From Hyaloraphidium curvatum (lineage: Eukaryota > Monoblepharomycota > Hyaloraphidiomycetes > Hyaloraphidiales > Hyaloraphidiaceae), in assembly GCA_025558095.1 (NCBI GenBank), contig JAIVFI010000010.1:372001-436000 (forward strand): a DNA stretch of 64,000 nt, given 5' to 3'. Positions within the stretch are counted from its first letter, which is position 1. Each line of letters opens with the position of its first letter. Positions 11,624 through 22,981 of this stretch are shown here, piece after piece. Under the pieces are notes generated by a model that saw only the letters and a program-made list of their open reading frames with translations, had not been told where the DNA came from and made no database searches. The position numbers were made by a program, and so were the translations under genes.

Positions 11624-13804
11624 TCACAGGAAGTGATCGAGACCCCAGAGACGAGCCTTCCCTTTGACGTCGCCCACAGCCAACCATTCGCCTCGGCGGC
11701 CACCGAAGGCCGCGGACTGCACGTAGCCGAGCGGCGTGCCTTGCGTCGGCCAGTTCTTGTACACGGTCTGGCTATCCGTGTTTGCCAAACGCAAAGCGTC
11801 CCGCTTGTGATTGGAGGCAAGGAGAAGCAAGGAGGCAGTTGGGTGGAAGTGCAGCAGGCTTATCTGGGTTGTCAAATTGCGCAATGTGCGGGACGGAGTC
11901 GGGGCAGAAGACGGCGCCATGGATGCAAGTGTAGGGAGGGAGTAGACGTTCACGAGGCCGGCGTCGTTCCTGCAATTGCCAATGCATTGTGTGAGCAATG
12001 AGCCATAGCTTCGGCGCGCGCCGAATGAAACTTACCCGGTGACGACCCACGACCCGTCTGGGCTGATCTGGACACACCCGCCTGCGCTGCCCTGTCCGCT
12101 CCAATCTTTCCAACGACCGGTGCACTTGCGCATACCGAGGTCCCAAGAATACAGCTCGCCCTCGCCGCTCAAGCCAAACACATGCTTCCCGTCCGGCGAA
12201 TAGCAGGCATCCCTGACATCCCCCGAAAGCTGGAGCGAAAACAGCGGCCTTTTTGTCGCCGTCGAGAGAAGGTGAACGTGGCCCGACCGTCCCGGAACGG
12301 CGATCGTCTTGCCGTCAGCAGCAACGCGGAACTGCTCCATGCTATGGAGGCCCAGATCCTTCGGCAGCTGCAGCCTGTCCACTGTGCCACTTTCGACATC
12401 AAAAGCGTACCAGAATGGTCTCCGACCGCCGACAAACACTTCGCGTCCGTCCGCCGACCATGCCCCGCGGCGGATTGGTAGGTCGCGGAACGAGACAGTT
12501 TGAAGGGACGGATTCGAAGTGCCGTTGATTGAGAAGATGCGCAGCGTCCTATCCAGCGACGTCGTGAGCAACGCGGCGCTGGAAGGATGGAACGACAGCG
12601 TGGTTATCGCAGCCTGCAACAAGACAAAATGAGACAGGCTCGCTCTGATGTCGTCTGACCATACCTCGCTCACGCCCATCCAGTTTGCGTCGCGCATCCG
12701 ACGGACCCCAATTGTTCCGCTGGGGATCGGGGCCAGCCTGTTTCTCCCCGAGAGGACGGCGCCTGTCCGTCGGAAAACGCCTTCGATGCCTTCCTCGTCG
12801 CTGCCCTCTTCGCCATCGTTATCCACGTCCGAGTCCACGTCCCGGATGCTGCGAGACTTGCGCTTCACGCCAATAAGCTCCGCCCTTTCGCTCTTGGTCA
12901 TGGCCCATTCCGGCTTGGGCCCGTGTGTCTTTTCAAACTGATTCCGCAGCCGCCTTTCATACTCATCCATGGGCACAGATTCCTCCTCGGGATTCTCCCG
13001 CAGCTTTCGAACACGGTTCGGTGCCGTCAGTCCAATGGCCACGGGAGCTGCGTCCTCCGTCTCGGGATCGGTCCACGCAGGCTTGCGCGTCGCCTGCGCG
13101 ACCTTCGAAGACGTCGGGTCCATTCTGCCGGCTGACTCCATGGACGACTCGTCGTCGGTGCCCGAAGACTCGGACGCGTCGCCGGCGTCTCTTCTCCGGT
13201 CTCCTTCCGAGTCCTGACTTTGTTCTTCGTCTCCCGAATCCTCATGACCAGCAGACTCCCCGTCCTCAGCTTCTTCCTCATCGTCCTGTTCCCCGTCTCC
13301 AAAGCGAACGTGGCCGGAAGCTCTGATGTCGACCTTTTCCTTCTCGTTTCCTTTGCGGTCGATGACGAAGCCGAACGAGCTCGGGAGCTCCTCGGGAGAC
13401 TCATCGTCGTCGGACCACTCCTCTGGTGTCGAGCGCTTCGATGCCTTCAGGGACGATGCCCGTCTGTCGATGGTGAAACCGAGTCCAAACTCGTCGAGAT
13501 CCGCTCCAGTCAGCCTGGATCCCTCTTGGCCGAGGCCGACGCCGAGAGAATCGCCACCGAAAAGCTCCAGCTCCAGCTCAAGTTCCTCGGCATCCTTTTC
13601 GTGGATTTCCACGGTCTCTGCGAGGATAGCCTCCGCAAGGTCGGGGATGTTGAGCGGAGGCCTCTCCGCCCGTCGCCGCTTCGACTCCCGGTCCTGGATC
13701 CCACGCGATTCCTCCTGCTGTGACTGCGTCGCTACGCCCCGTCTTTTGACGGACGGCTTCGGAGCCAGGCGCTCCGCGATGGGCTTAGGGACGTTCGGAG
13801 CCAT
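11624..13804 (-). CDS. UTP18: UTP18, WD-repeat component of the U3 snoRNP / SSU processome
   Basis: Nucleolar WD40 protein needed for 18S rRNA maturation. Exons (minus): 13804-12665, 12613-12036, 11969-11624; 687 aa. The N-terminal half is acidic and disordered (EWSDDDESPEEL; DDEEEAEDGESAG). The C-terminal propeller has Utp18-typical blocks: ITTLSFHPSSAALLTTSLDR, IFSINGTSNPSLQ, GRRPFWYAFDVESG, SGDVRDACYSPDGKHVFG, GNDAGLVNVY and DALRLANTDSQTVYKNWPT. ATG 13804 was chosen because the 39 in-frame codons upstream have no good ATG. Intron 12614-12664 is 51 nt and stop-free, so it could be mistaken for coding sequence. Confidence 0.93.
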
Positions 13805-14002
13805 TGGATGTTGGTTTATTTGGACTCGACGGCCAGTCGCCGATGTGTGCATCACCCCCGTTTCGCGGAAATCCTGGCCACGAACAGCTTGCTTAGCTGG
13901 CAAACCAGAAACGCATCGCAATATCTGCCTTTGGAACTACTCCAGAGATCACCCGAACAAACCATTACAACGATCCCCGCCATCTGAATCACTACTACCA
14001 GA

Positions 14003-17000
14003 TCACCCGTGCAAAAGCATGGTTAACACCAGCGAATCCGCTTCGTACTGATCACGAACAAAGACCTGCGCCCGCTCCAGCAGCGCACGAACGCCCGTAA
14101 CCCACTTGTCTTTGCCTCCGGCATGGCGCCAAATGTAGGATGCCACACTTTCCACGACGTCGAGCATCCGGTTGCGCACGAGCGCCGCGCAGTAGACGAC
14201 AAAGGTCTCGCAATCCTCCTCGAGGGGTCCTTCCTCGGGGCACGAGGCAATCCATTCCCGGATGAGCTTGCGAACGTCGTCGAGATCGGTCGCTCCCATG
14301 AGGCTGGGAGCCTCGGCGACTTTCGGAGCAGGAACGGACGCAGCGACGGGCTCGTCCGCCTTGCCCTTTTGCTTCTTCGGCGGCGGAGATGGATCGTCGT
14401 TGCCCATGCCGGCAAACGGTCTCTTGAGCATCCGGTAGCTCTGCTCCAGCTCTTTGCGCACGCTTTCGGGCAACTCGGCGAGCACTTGAGGATCGATCTG
14501 GAGACAGAACCGGTCAACAAAGTGAATCAAAGAAGGCTTTGACCGCACAAACCTGCGACGGTGAGGGCAAAGCATCCGCGTACTGTCCGCGGAGGATGAC
14601 TGCCGGCCGCTTCTTGGCAACCCCAACGCCCCTTGCCGCACCAAACATGCGCTCGACAAGACTCTTCTCCTTTTCTGGTACCTTGGCCCTTGGTGCGGGT
14701 GCCGACTTGTGCTTTGCCGCCGCCGCCGTCCTTGCGAAAGGGTTGATGCCAGTTGCAGTGACACCTGGTCGCGGAGGGAGCTTGTACTGCCGAAAGACTT
14801 CGGCCTGCAGTTCCGGAGGAAGCTCTCGCAGGACAGATTCATCAATTTGCTCCGCCGACTCGGGGTGAATGCTTGGAGCAGCCGATGCAGCTCGAGCCGC
14901 CAAAACTTCTTGGCGGGCCTTCGGCTCCTCGTCATCGACAACAGTAACCGCAAGCTCCGATGTCGACCCTCTACGCGAGATGAGCTCTTCCAGGTGCTTC
15001 GGCTCCTCTGCCAGCGTATCTTCGGCCTCGAGAGAGGGCGCCCTCTGGATTTCTCTGCCCTTGGAATTGCCGAACAATTCGACGATCGACCTTCCTCCTT
15101 CGCCTTTGCCGTCCGCAGGTTCCAGCTTTGAAATCGAAATGCCCACCCCACGAATCTCAAGCACGTCCAGCCTCAGGGCACGAAACATCTGAACGCATTC
15201 CTTGCCAATGAGTTCACCGTCTCCAGTGGCCCGCAGCAAGCTGACGGATCGATTAATGCTGTCCGACCAGCCGCACCCTAAGCTCTTTGGGGCGATTGTT
15301 TCTGCGTTTGGGTTTCGTTTTCGCATCTTGAGGGTGATGTTCCTGCCGCGCACGCTGGCCTCCGCCATGCGTTTGGCAACTTCCCTGGCTAGCTCCGCGA
15401 TGAACCGTTCGGCCTGAGAGACTTCCTCGAAGCGCACGCCCCAGTTTGCTTCGGCGCTGACGGTCCGGCGTGGGCCCGGATCCTGCTTCAGCTTCCGCGT
15501 GTCGACGCCCCTGGAGAAATCGTACAGCATGGTTCCGGTCTTCTCGCCAAACTCCCGCTGGAGCAAACTTTTGCCCAAGGCACGGAGATCTCCGCAGGAA
15601 ACGGCACCAAGCTCCGCCAACCGCGCCGCCGTCTCTCGTCCGACACCGGGTAGTCCGTCCGCAGGCAAGTCGACGATGAAGTCAGACACGTCGTCGGGGG
15701 CCAGGAAGAACGATCCGTCCGGCTTGGCCTTCTTCGTTGCAAGTCGAGCCGCCAACATGGATTCGCCGACCCCGATCGAGCAGGTCACACCCGTTGCCTC
15801 CCGAACTTTCTGCCGAATCTCCTCTGCCACCTCAATCTCCTTGCCCTCCCCGCGTCGAGGCACCCTCGAAGACACGTCGATGAAGGCTTCATCCACCGAG
15901 TTTGCTTGGATCTCGTCCGCCTCGGAAATCAGCACGCGATACAGCTTCTCGCTGGCCTCCGTGTACTGCTCAAATTCGTAGGGGAGCATGACGAGCTCGG
16001 GGCAGAGCCGTCTCGCTTCACCCGTCCACATCCCGTTGCGGAGCCCCTTGGCACGAGCAGGGTAGTTGCAGGAGGCGATTTCGGAGTGTGTCGACGTGCC
16101 CGTGTTGCGCGCATGGCATACTGCGGCGGGGAGGCCGGCGAACTCCGGTCTCGTGGACAGAGCGACAGATACGAAGAAGCAGTCCATGTCCACGTGCTGT
16201 CGAACGCAAGGAGATTCAGAACAATCAGACAATTCTGTTGACCCAAACGTACCATGATCGTCTTGGGTGCTCCCGGTTGGGCACGGCGCTTCGGCACCCC
16301 TTCCGTCTCCTTGCGAACGAACTCCTGCATGCTGATCTTTGCGGTGGAGATGTGATGTAGGCGCGAATTGCCGTAGAACTTTTCCAGAAAGTCCGGGGCA
16401 ATGCTGCTGTTCTTCCTCGCCCATTCCGACTGCAGTTCGGGGTGGATCGAGCGCTGTGCGGGGGAGACGGGGTTCGACGGCGGGCGAGACCCTTGTTTCG
16501 TCGGTGTCTCCGCTGGCCGTCCGGGGGCCCCAGGCGAGGTCGCCTTCGAATGTTCCCCAGGCACCGGTTCCGTTGGAGAGTCTGGCCCATCCGTGTGAAT
16601 GACACGTTGCTCCGACAACGATGGCGAAGAAGGCCGAGGCAGTTGTCCGGGAGGCGGAGAGGTGGATTGTTGCGGCGGAACGCCGATGGACTGTAGATCT
16701 GCCGATTCTGCAACTCCGGGGCCCGAAGAATGATTCCTCTCCGGCTCGCATCCATCCGAAGTTGCAGGTACGAGGAGTGGCGCAGCGGACACCTCGGCCT
16801 CGTTGTTCTCGCCTTCAGCCTTGGGAGCACCGCCGGAAGAATTGCCAGACTTCGACGGAGCCTTGGCAAAGGCATCGATGCGATTCTGCGACGCGGAGCT
16901 CTGGACCAGACGGTACCGGGTCCATGGAAGCAGCTTTCCCTCCTTCAAGGAATCCATGATCCACTGCGGCGTAACGACCTTCAGATTGCCCCATTGATCG

Positions 17001-17434
17001 AACTTGCGCTGCGTCAGGTTCTGGGCAATCACGTGGGTGATGGTGGTCTTTTTTGGATATTGGTTGACGTAGCCTCCGTTTTCCAGGATGATCCGCTTCA
17101 GCTCGTGGGCGGGAGGCTCCACCCATCCGTCGATGTAGACGACCACGTCCTTGAGCATGCTGCTCGCGGCCGCCGACCTCCGCTCCTCGTTTTGCTGCAT
17201 GAGCTTGACCTTTTTCTGCTCGAAGTATTCTCCAAATCCGTTCCAGCCGTATCCGCCATCGTTTGCCGCGGCATCGGGTTGGCGGGCCACGTTGTCCAGG
17301 TCCGCGTGGTCGCCAGGCTGTCCAAACGCAGAATCAACAGCCCCATCGTCCACTCGAGGTCTGGGCACAGAAAAAGTCGCGGCGACGTCGTCTCGAGCCT
17401 CACGTCCATCCGGTACCGATGCAGATGCCATCAT
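14003..17434 (-). CDS. REV1: REV1 Y-family translesion DNA polymerase
   Basis: Deoxycytidyl transferase and scaffold for translesion synthesis. Exons (minus): 17434-16253, 16196-14553, 14497-14003; about 1,106 aa. Order of domains: BRCT (about 17190-16880; ENGGYVNQYPKKTTITHVIA, VVTPQWIMDSLKEGKLLPW); linker with the DFLEKFYGNSRLHHIS motif; polymerase core with catalytic HVDMDCFFVSV and SVDEAFIDVSS; little finger; two ubiquitin-binding motifs (LRELPPELQAEVFRQYKLPP and LAELPESVRKELEQSY); and the C-terminal interaction domain (DLDDVRKLIREWIASCPEEG). The core splice IM/HVDMDC is at 16252-16197. Two adjacent ATGs (17434, 17431) open the frame. It is divergent from the kinase at 17670. Confidence 0.95.
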
Positions 17435-17669
17435 CGCGCTTGAACATTCCCGGGCCGCAAGTCCCACGCGGCGACACTCGGAAGTCCGTGCTGGCTAGCC
17501 TTCAGCGCTTCCCTGTCGAGCTCAAACGAACCCAAACATCACAAATTGCGGAACGGGCTTCCGATCGGCCCAGGAGCTTGGGGGGACGTTGGGATAGCGG
17601 CGGTGCCTTGGCGGCCGCGCGGCGCTGCGGCCTGATCACGTCCTCCCCCGACGACACGAGAGGGATCGG
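17435..17669. promoter_or_regulatory. Divergent promoter between REV1 and the CaMKK-like kinase
   Basis: 235 bp separate the two start codons, so both promoters must lie here. No TATA box or known operator is recognisable. Confidence 0.5.
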
Positions 17670-19375
17670 ATGGACGTGAAGGTACGGCCATCCTTTCGCG
17701 ATTTTGGTTTGCGTACATGCTTATCGAACCTTGCGGCGCACAGGAGACGCGCGATGCGCGCTACGAGGAGAACGACGAGGGGGAGAGGAAGCTGAACCAA
17801 TACGTCCGTTCCTCGGCCCGGATTTCGAAGGACGGAGCCTCATACGCGGCCTTTCCCCCCTTTACCAGTTGCTTAAGGAAGTTCTTGGTCGGGGATCGTT
17901 CGGGATCGTGAGGTGGGCCTGCCTACGCATGACGCGACTTGGGACCGCTGACACCGCCGCAGCCTGGCAGAGGACGTCAACACCGGCCAGCAGTATGCGA
18001 TCAAGGAGTTCTCCAAGACGCGGCTCCGGAAGCGGGCCCAGTCGCAGATGACGTTTGGGTTCCGGGGCCGAGGCCGGGGTCGCGGGGGCCGGGCTGCGGC
18101 GCCTCCTCCCGTCGACCAGGACCCCTTTGAGCACATCAAGTCGGAGATCGCCGTGATGAAGAAGCTCAGTCATCCGAACATTGTGCGGCTGTTTGAAGTG
18201 CTCGACGCGCCGGAGCACGATTCCTTGTACATGGTGTTTGAGCTGTGCGGCGGCGCCGTCATGGACGTTGGGTTGGACACTGAAGGCGAGGGAGTGGGCG
18301 AGGCGAAGGCGCGGGAGATTTTGCGGGAGGCGGTTCTGGGGATCGAGTACCGTGAGCAGCGCCCTTCGCGCACCTGGCCCGGTGGCTCACATCCTGCCTT
18401 TCGACAGTTCACGAACACGACATTGCACATCGGGATATCAAGGTATACCGCCGCGCGTGCCGTTTGTGCTTGCAGTCGTTAACGGAATGCCGCTTCATCA
18501 ATCACAGCCCGATAATCTCCTCATGTCGCCGTCGGGCGCCATCAAGATCGTCGACTTTGGCGTTTCCGAAATGTTCAGCAAGGGAAACGACAAATCCAAG
18601 AAGTCGGCGGGGTCGCCTGCCTTCTTCTCGCCGGAGATGTGTACGGCGCAGCACGGAGAGCTGAGTATGAAAGCCTGCGACGTGTGGGCTCTCGGGGTAA
18701 TGTTTTGCGGGGCTTTTGGTCCTTCAAAGGCTGAGCTGCTATCTTGGCAGGTCACCCTCTTCTGCCTGGTGTTCGGGCACCTTCCTTTCCGGGGCTCCTC
18801 GATCCTTGAACTCTACGAAAACATTCGTAGCCAACCGTGGGGGGGAGCGAAGGCCTCTTACGATGTCTCTGCTTACTCGACTTGCTTAGCCTCGAAATCC
18901 CACCCGGAGCCTCCCCCGAGCTGAACGATCTGTTGGCAAAGATGCTGGACAAGGACCCTTCGCAACGCATAGACATCGTCGGCATAAAGGTCCGTACAGA
19001 TCACTACGCGGTTCACCCCACTGATCCAACCTTCTCGCACAGAACCACCCCTGGATGACCAACCGCGGCACCCTCCCCCGTCTCGCCGACACGACCGAGA
19101 ACGTCGAAAAGATCGGCAAGCCGGTCACAGAGGTAACGGAGGAGGAAATCAAGGCTGCCATCCGGCCGCTTCGCTTCTCGTCGGCCGTCACGGTCATCCG
19201 GGCGGCGGCACGGTGGCGCAAGCTCGGCTCCAGGGGCTCGTTCTCCAGCATCACGTCGTCGGGTTCCCCAGGGGCAGAAGCTGCGAGGAGTCCGGCATCG
19301 GAACCGGCCAAAAGCTTTGCGGACGTGCTGGAGGGGGTGACAAAGCTTTCGACGGGGGATCCCGACATTCCATAG
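17670..19375 (+). CDS. CaMKK-like Ser/Thr protein kinase
   Basis: Protein kinase resembling calcium/calmodulin-dependent kinase kinase (fungal Ssp1/CMKC, animal CaMKK), which activates AMPK/CaMK-type kinases. Nine exons: 17670-17681, 17744-17803, 17869-17912, 17963-18351, 18408-18442, 18508-18696, 18751-18836, 18890-18989, 19043-19375; 415 aa. Visible: KLNQY just before the glycine loop LGRGSFGIV; YAIKEFSK; an Arg/Gly/Pro-rich insert in the N-lobe (RGRGRGRGGRAAAPPP, ~18060-18115), like the RP insert of CaMKKs; HEHDIAHRDIKPDNLL; VDFGVS; SPAFFSPEM; and the C-terminal FSSAVTVIRAAARWRK autoregulatory/CaM-binding-like segment. The 12-nt first exon (MDVK) is the least certain junction. Confidence 0.85.
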
Positions 19376-19530
19376 CTAGGAGCGGCGCCTATGTATGCAA
19401 GCCGTGTTATTGGAGACTTGATATGCATGTGCAGTTGACGTGATTGGAATGTGGAGGAGTCAAGAACAAATCACAGGAGGGCGTCTCAATTGCCCGACAG
19501 CCATGTACATCCAAATGCAGACCAACACGT

Positions 19531-22500
19531 CTACTTCTGCCTGAAGTTGCAAAGCCAGAGTGCAAGGTAAGCCACGATGAGCCACCCGACGCCGGTGATG
19601 AAAGCAACGGCAATGTAGAACCTAGAGGGCAAAATCGATCAGATCGAGCGCATTCACGGCGCCAGAGCAACGTACCCGGTGGAGGTCGTTGCGTAGTTGT
19701 CGATGCCGAAGCCGACGATGGCGTTCGAGGCGTTCCGAATCCACCCTGGATTCGTGAATCGCGGTTAGGTGCGAATCAACGGTGCTGCGTGCGGGCAACC
19801 CACAGTCGAAGCCGAGCGACCCGGCAACGTACTGCTCGCCGTTCTGCGAGAAGCAGGTCAAAGTCGGGGGAAGGGGGTTGGCAACGAGGTAGTTGGCAAA
19901 GCCAAGGAGCGATGCCGCGCGGACGGTCTGGTTCAGCGCCAGGGTGAGACCGTCGGTGTTCGACACCGGGATGTTGGTCGCCGCCGAGAAGCCCGCGGTG
20001 GCGAGCGCCGTCATCTCGTCCAGGTTCTGGAGCACCGGCGCGGCGTTGTTCTGCACGGCGGCCTGGGCCCGCGCCTTCTGGAGAGCGCTGAGGGCGATCG
20101 CGTTGCGGTAGAGGGAGAAGATGGTGGCGTTGGCCTCGGCGCCGGCGTTGGGCCAGATGTCGAAGCTGTTCATGGTCTGCACAAGCGCAGGGCTGGAGGC
20201 CACGGCAAGGGTAGTGAGGTTCTTGGCGGCGCCGCCGATACCGCGGGAGCTGATGCCAGTGGTGTCGAAGGGGAAGAGCTCGCGGTCCAGGCAAAACAGG
20301 GGCTGGCCGACGCACTCGTCGCGCATGGTGGGCACGAACCAGAGGCGCACATACCTGGATCGCGGCGCGGATCAGCGTTCTGGACGGGTGCGACAATCAA
20401 GATCGGCCAACTCACGAGAACCACTGCCAGAAGGCCTTGACCGACGGGTGGCGCACAAACAGGAACTGGTCGGTGATGTAGAAAGCTCCAAGCAGAATGG
20501 CGTAGTAGTAGTGCAGGCTGTGGGCACGGTCAGCGGCGGATATGCAGCGCGAGAGCAGCAAATCCCACGTGAAGATCGCGTTGGCGTAGGGGATCGATGC
20601 GGCGACGTAGGCGCACACCATGTTGATCGCGGTGGACGCGAACGCCTCGGGGATCATGTAGCCGATGTAGCGGCCCGTGTAGACCCTGCCACCGCAAAGA
20701 AATGTCAGGCTACGGTACCCAATGTTCCAGAACTTCACTGCTTCACGCACCAGTTCGACATGGAGAACATGATGCCGCCGACGACGGACTGCGGAGGAAA
20801 GAGTTAGAACGCAAGGGAAGCGGGCGGCAGCCGACCAACCATGACGGCAGCGATGAAGATCCACTCCACGAGGAACATGACCAAAAGGTGGCCGAGGCGG
20901 TGGTAGTAGCCGGCGGCCTCCTCGTGGTAGTACATCTTGCGCTTCTCGAGCCAGTAGGCGATGGCGGCGGAACCGAAGCCGGGCACCATGAGCTTGTACG
21001 CAAAGCCCTCGGAGGCGCGGGCCTCGTAGCCGGCAACGTTGCGCTGGAGGTTCCAGAAGGCGCCGCCGAAGAAGAGGCCGACGAAGGCGCCGGCGACGAA
21101 GCGGGAGGTCGACATGACGGGGTTGCGGATGTAGATCATGACCTGGCGCTTGAGGAGCTGCCAGAACTGGACCCAGACCGGGGCCTGCTGGTAGAAGCCG
21201 AGGCGGTCCGCGAACGTGGGGACGGTGTCGGCCTTGGCGATGACCTCGTTGATCGAGCCCTGGCCAGAGTGGATGGCCTCGACCTTCTTGTTGAGGATCG
21301 CGGACTCCTGCGACGCTTCCCAGCATTCGATCAGGCGGTCGGGCTGCGCGGCAAGAGCGTCGGCGTAGATCTCGGCTGGGGTCGATCAGGCTGTCAGCTC
21401 CGGGATCACGGGTGCCGGCGCCGCGAGGCTACTCACCGGGGTTGCCGGCAACGGGGATGCCGAGCGACTCGAAGTAGAGGATGGCGTCGGTGACGCGCCC
21501 GAAGTAGCAGAGCTTGCCCTTGGCGAGCAGCAGGAGGTAGTCGAACTGCGAAAGGATGGTGTACGAGGGCTGGTGGATCGTGGCGACGCAGGCCAGCTTG
21601 CGCAGGCGCGTGACCTCGACGACGTTGGCGATGATCTCGCGGCCGGTGTTGGAGTCGAGGCCGGTCGTGGGCTCGTCGAGGAAGAGCACCGAGGCGACGG
21701 GCAGCAGCTCCATTGCGACGTTCATGCGCTTGCGCTCGCCGGTCGAGAGACCGCGGACGAGCTGGTTACCGATGCGGCGGTCGGCGCAGTAGCCGAGGCG
21801 CATGACCTCGAGCACGTCGCTGCACTGGAGACGGGGAGATCACAAGTCGATCAGCGGTCGCGCCTACTGATCAGGCAAAAGCACGCACCCTGGCTTCGCG
21901 CTGGGCGGTGCTCCAGTCGGCGGGCAGACGGAGGGCGGCGCCGAAGCGTAGCATCTCCTTGCAGGTGAGCTCCGGGGGCAGCAGGTCGTCCGAGGTGACG
22001 TAACCGCTCTCCTTGATGAAGGTGCGCTTGGACAGGGGCGCGCCGTTTAGACGGACGTCCTGGGTCCATTTGCCGGTGGTCTTGCGGTAGGCCAGCACGT
22101 CGAGGAGGGTCGACTTGCCGGCGCCCGAGGGGCCCATGATCGCGAGCGTCTCGCCGGGCTGCGGGCCGGTGGCCAAGTCAGTGCTGTTCGACCCGGAACG
22201 CGTGCGCCCTCGGCTGCGCCCGCCGTGAAAAGGATGCCCACCTTGCAGTAGCCCGACACGGCGTCGAGGAGCACCTTCGGCTTGCGGTCCACCTTGAGCA
22301 CGCACGAGATGTCCTTGAACGAGAAGAATGCCGGGTTGAGCTGGTTCGGGTCCGTGACGGCCCACGACGCCAGCCGCGAGATCTTCTCGCCGGCCTTGGG
22401 CAGCGCGATGGACGGCTCGGTCGACATGAGCTCCTTCTCGGGCACGGCCTCGCCGGCGACCAGCGCGGGCGCGGCGTAGTTGTCGGCCGGCGCGGAGGCG

Positions 22501-22556
22501 ACGTTCGAAACGGTCTCGGCAGCCATCGTGACGGCGGTGTCGGCGTTGGCGGCCAT
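19531..22556 (-). CDS. ABCG (white-type) half-transporter A
   Basis: ATP-driven exporter with NBD-then-TMD order. Exons (minus): 22556-22242, 22158-21889, 21824-21437, 21375-20840, 20788-20751, 20685-20416, 20354-19804, 19745-19676, 19621-19531; 842 aa. NBD: Walker A IMGPSGAGKST, signature LSTGERKRMNV, Walker B VLFLDEPTTGLDS, switch His in ATIHQPSY. The TMD begins with QFWQLLKRQVMIYIRNP. An extended hydrophilic loop of about 190 residues (20330-19680) precedes the last membrane helix (FYIAVAFITGVGWLIVAYL). Substrate unknown. It is divergently paired with a second half-transporter, which may be its dimer partner (inference). Confidence 0.9.
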
Positions 22557-22981
22557 CGTGGGCGGTCTCGTCGTTGGTGTCGGCCCGCTTTGCCGAGTTA
22601 GTCGGCTTGGAGACAGTCACATGCGGGTCTTCGGGTGGGGGGGGCGGTCTTCGAAAATGGCAGCCAGGGACTTCTCTTTTTTTCAGGAATTGCTTCCCAC
22701 GCGAGGACGCACACCGTCAGCTAGCACGCCAGCAGTGCATCGCGGCCGGACCAGGTAAATTTTGGGTCCCCGATTTAAATCCAACCCAGAGCCGTGCGCG
22801 GTATCGTCGCGAGATGCGTACTGTGCTTTCCCCGGAATCTGCGCAACGGCAGTGGGGTGTGGTCGCAATTTCGCTCCCCGTGCCGATCGACCAGCCCACG
22901 ATCCCCATTCGAGTGAGTGGGAGAAACCCGCCTGGCCACCAGTCCGAAGTCCACCGACCGCCGACACTCGGGACCGCAGCA
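22557..22981. promoter_or_regulatory. Shared intergenic region of the divergent ABCG pair
   Basis: 425 bp between the start codons of the two half-transporters. It holds a T-rich stretch (22674-22684) and an AT-rich patch (ATTTAAAT near 22770). No RNA gene or additional CDS could be supported. Confidence 0.45.
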
